From: Acidimicrobiia bacterium
Lineage (GTDB): Bacteria; Actinomycetota; Acidimicrobiia; Spongiisociales; Spongiisociaceae
Reading direction: 5' to 3'
Assembly: GCA_022827785.1 (NCBI GenBank)
Contig: JAJEIM010000031.1
Coordinates: forward strand, 1 to 32,548
Length of the DNA stretch: 32,548 bases
The position numbers and the translations under genes were made by a program. The notes below the pieces were generated by a model. The model saw only the letters and a list, made by a program, of their open reading frames with translations. It was not told where the DNA came from and did no database searches. Shown piece by piece: positions 30,706 through 32,548 of this stretch. Numbering within the stretch: the first letter of the stretch is position 1; each line of letters begins with the position of its first letter.

Positions 30706-32157
30706 GTGTCAACCCTCGTAGTCACGATTGTTGCGCTCGGGGCGATCGCCTGGTTCGCCTACCTGGTGGGATCAGGTTCGCGTCGCGACCGCCAGGATCC
30801 GGTGCCCGCCAACCTGTCCGTCTCCCAGACCGACGACGAGTTGGAGACCAGGCGGCTCGATCGTGCCCTGGTGGGGGCGGTGGTGACCGCCGGGTTCCTG
30901 ACGCTCGCCATGCCCATCTACTACCTCGGCGAGTTGGACCGCCAGGAGGGATTCGTGGACGAGTTCCACGAGGCTTCCCTGGACCGAGGCCACGAGGTGT
31001 GGCTGGAGTTCGGCTGCGGCGACTGCCACGGCCCCAACCTGGGGGGCGGGGTTGCCTCCTTCCTGGAGGAGCGGTCGCAGGTCAACGTGGCCGGCTGGGC
31101 GGCGCCTGCCCTGGACGATCTGTTCTTCCGGTACGACCGGGACGAGGCCGAGTTCTGGATCACCTACGGCCGGGCCAACACGCCGATGCCGCCCTGGGGT
31201 CTCGATGGCGGCGGCCCGCTCAACAGCCAGCAGATCCAGGACCTCCTCAACTACATCGAGTCGCATCAGGTGGGCCAGATGGACGCTCTGCTCAAGGTGG
31301 AGGGTTTGGTGGCGGGAGCCTCGAGCCGGCGGGATGGCGCCGCCGACGTGGTGGGTGGTCAGATCACGGAGCAGGAAGATCTGATCGAGACCATCCGCAC
31401 CTCCGGAACCTCATCGGCCGCTCTCGCCGATATTGCCGAGCGAGCCCGCTACCTGCTGGACGGCGCGGCTGACGGTATCGACACCGACGGGGACGGACTG
31501 TCCGATGTCACCGAGACCGGTCTGACCGCCATCTTTGCCGAGGCGCAGGCAGCCGGGTACCTGGCCACGGCGGCCACGCTCGATCCGCGTAACGCCGAGA
31601 CCCTGATCGGGATCGGCGACGCCACCTCGGCGGCCACATCCGTCGGTGACCTCGAGTCGGGCGCGACGTCCCTGACCATCACCTTCCAGAACCAGGCGGT
31701 CCTGGGCGACCAGGCTCGGTTCGGTCTCGGCTTCCTGGAGGACGCCGCCCGCCGGGCGCGTTGGGAGGTGGATGTCCAAGCCGTGGCCGACGCGTCCTTC
31801 GGCGGGGACACCGCCGCGGCTGATCGGGCGGTAAATCTCTACAACGCCTATTGTGCCCGATGCCACACCGCCGGCTACTCGGCCGGTCCCGCCTTCCAGC
31901 AGGCCCAGGCCTCCGGTGCGCTGGGACCGTCGCTGAGGGGTGGCCGCGCGCTTACGCAATTCCTGACCGCCGATGACATGTACGAGTTCATCGCGGGAGG
32001 GTCGACCTCCGGTGAGGGATACGGTGTCAACGGCGTGGGTTCGGGCCGGATGCCCGGCTTCGGCATGGTCCTGTCGGCCGAGGACCTCGATCTCATCGTC
32101 CAGTACCTGAGGGGGGCGACCCTGGACGGCGCCGAGTATCTGGGGGAGGTGGGCTGA
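30706..32157 (+). CDS. Membrane-anchored diheme cytochrome c with calcium-loop insert
   Basis: 483 aa. Two N-terminal hydrophobic segments (3-21 and 54-73) precede the first heme domain: C104-x2-C107-H108 with Met in NTPMPPWG near 165. The second heme domain has C383-x2-C386-H387 (YCARCHT) and Met in GRMPGFGM. Between them is an insert of about 170 residues containing DTDGDGLSDVTE (about 259-270), the pattern of thrombospondin-3/EF-hand calcium loops. It occupies the place of the cytochrome c1/QcrC electron acceptor in the operon. GTG at 30706 follows the Rieske stop by three bases, with GAGG eight bases upstream. Confidence 0.9.
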   Translation: MSTLVVTIVALGAIAWFAYLVGSGSRRDRQDPVPANLSVSQTDDELETRRLDRALVGAVVTAGFLTLAMPIYYLGELDRQEGFVDEFHEASLDRGHEVWLEFGCGDCHGPNLGGGVASFLEERSQVNVAGWAAPALDDLFFRYDRDEAEFWITYGRANTPMPPWGLDGGGPLNSQQIQDLLNYIESHQVGQMDALLKVEGLVAGASSRRDGAADVVGGQITEQEDLIETIRTSGTSSAALADIAERARYLLDGAADGIDTDGDGLSDVTETGLTAIFAEAQAAGYLATAATLDPRNAETLIGIGDATSAATSVGDLESGATSLTITFQNQAVLGDQARFGLGFLEDAARRARWEVDVQAVADASFGGDTAAADRAVNLYNAYCARCHTAGYSAGPAFQQAQASGALGPSLRGGRALTQFLTADDMYEFIAGGSTSGEGYGVNGVGSGRMPGFGMVLSAEDLDLIVQYLRGATLDGAEYLGEVG

Positions 32158-32158
32158 A

Positions 32159-32512
32159 ATGCGCGAGCTCTTCCGGGCGTTGCTCTCGCAGAACCTGTTG
32201 TTCACGGGGATCGTGCTCACCATCGCGGCGGTGCTCGTGTTCTTCGGGAGTGTCTACCTTCTGCAGTACACCAACCTGGGCAAGCGTCTCGCCATCCTGG
32301 TGTCGGGCGCCGGCATCTTCGGCTGGACGACGATCAATTCGATCCTGTTCGTCCTATACGCGCCCCGCGGTCCTCGCCCGGTTGACTTCGAAGGGCTGAA
32401 CGCCTTCGAGATCCGGATCATTCCCGGAGCCTTCGCGGCCGCCTCGGCCATCCTCTTCGCCATGTTCATGGTGGCGCTCCACCGCTACGAACGCGACCAG
32501 GAACGGGAATAG
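32159..32512 (+). CDS. Small membrane protein closing the Qcr operon
   Basis: 117 aa with three predicted transmembrane helices (about 12-35, 46-66 and 88-108) and charged ends. I do not recognise a family. The ATG at 32159 lies one base after the cytochrome c stop and has GGAGG nine bases upstream, so it is clearly the last gene of this operon within the window. An accessory subunit of the Qcr complex is the natural inference. Bases 32513-32548 contain no assignable feature. Confidence 0.8.
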   Translation: MRELFRALLSQNLLFTGIVLTIAAVLVFFGSVYLLQYTNLGKRLAILVSGAGIFGWTTINSILFVLYAPRGPRPVDFEGLNAFEIRIIPGAFAAASAILFAMFMVALHRYERDQERE

Positions 32513-32548
32513 AAGGGCTGTCCCCAGCTCAGGTCATGTAGTAGCCGA

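Noticed and set aside
29901-31472. 523-codon frame over the Rieske and cytochrome c genes
   Set aside because: It is an out-of-frame reading of two certain genes, giving an Arg/Gly/Pro-rich peptide with no domain.
32529-32548. End of a convergent minus-strand gene at the right edge
   Set aside because: A minus-strand TGA preceded by a few sense codons is visible, but six codons cannot support a gene call.

Overview
The window is high-GC bacterial DNA that reads as an actinobacterium, most likely of the class Acidimicrobiia or a relative. Supporting this are a mycothiol-type mshA followed by a YbjN-domain gene, a CBS-containing GuaB1 of the mycobacterial kind, a long B12-dependent ribonucleotide reductase, a menaquinol-type Qcr complex, and many genes with no Shine-Dalgarno but a TANNNT hexamer 6-9 nt before the start codon. 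The class assignment is an inference. Genes are dense on both strands; I saw no rRNA, tRNA, CRISPR array or intact insertion sequence.

Bases 1-14500 are mainly metabolic: a possible transposase remnant at the left edge; a zinc alcohol dehydrogenase with an altered catalytic-zinc ligand; a DUF4349 lipoprotein; dapD (lysine/diaminopimelate); a HesB/IscA Fe-S protein; a three-gene 2-oxoacid dehydrogenase operon (E1 alpha, E1 beta, E2; no E3 present); nrdJ behind a hairpin-rich leader; an SDR oxidoreductase; a HisA-like barrel fused to a glyoxalase/VOC domain; and an LppM-like lipoprotein.

Bases 14500-23070 hold guaB1, a MoaD-like domain fused to a polytopic membrane protein, an M23 peptidase, a GNAT/CelD-like acyltransferase, mshA, a YbjN gene, a Clp1/Grc3-like P-loop protein divergent from a SAM hydroxide adenosyltransferase (DUF62), and a 30-codon membrane-peptide ORF coupled to the cytochrome c gene behind it.

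Bases 23065-32512 form a respiratory island of two divergent operons. The minus-strand operon encodes a cbb3-type subunit I (CcoN) homologue that has lost every heme and CuB histidine, a CcoO-like cytochrome c whose distal Met is replaced by His, a second monoheme cytochrome c and the 30-aa membrane peptide. The plus-strand operon encodes a menaquinol:cytochrome c reductase: an unrecognised membrane protein, a 2x[4Fe-4S] ferredoxin, b6-type cytochrome b, subunit IV, Rieske protein, a diheme cytochrome c and a small membrane protein. Three proteins from the two operons (CcoO-like, second cytochrome c, subunit IV) start with the same short helical module (PEHLxxRS...), followed by long Pro/Ala linkers and predicted to face the cytoplasm. 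I infer that the two operons build one physically linked electron-transfer assembly in which the CcoN-like protein is a scaffold rather than an oxidase. This is the best candidate for an undescribed system in the window.
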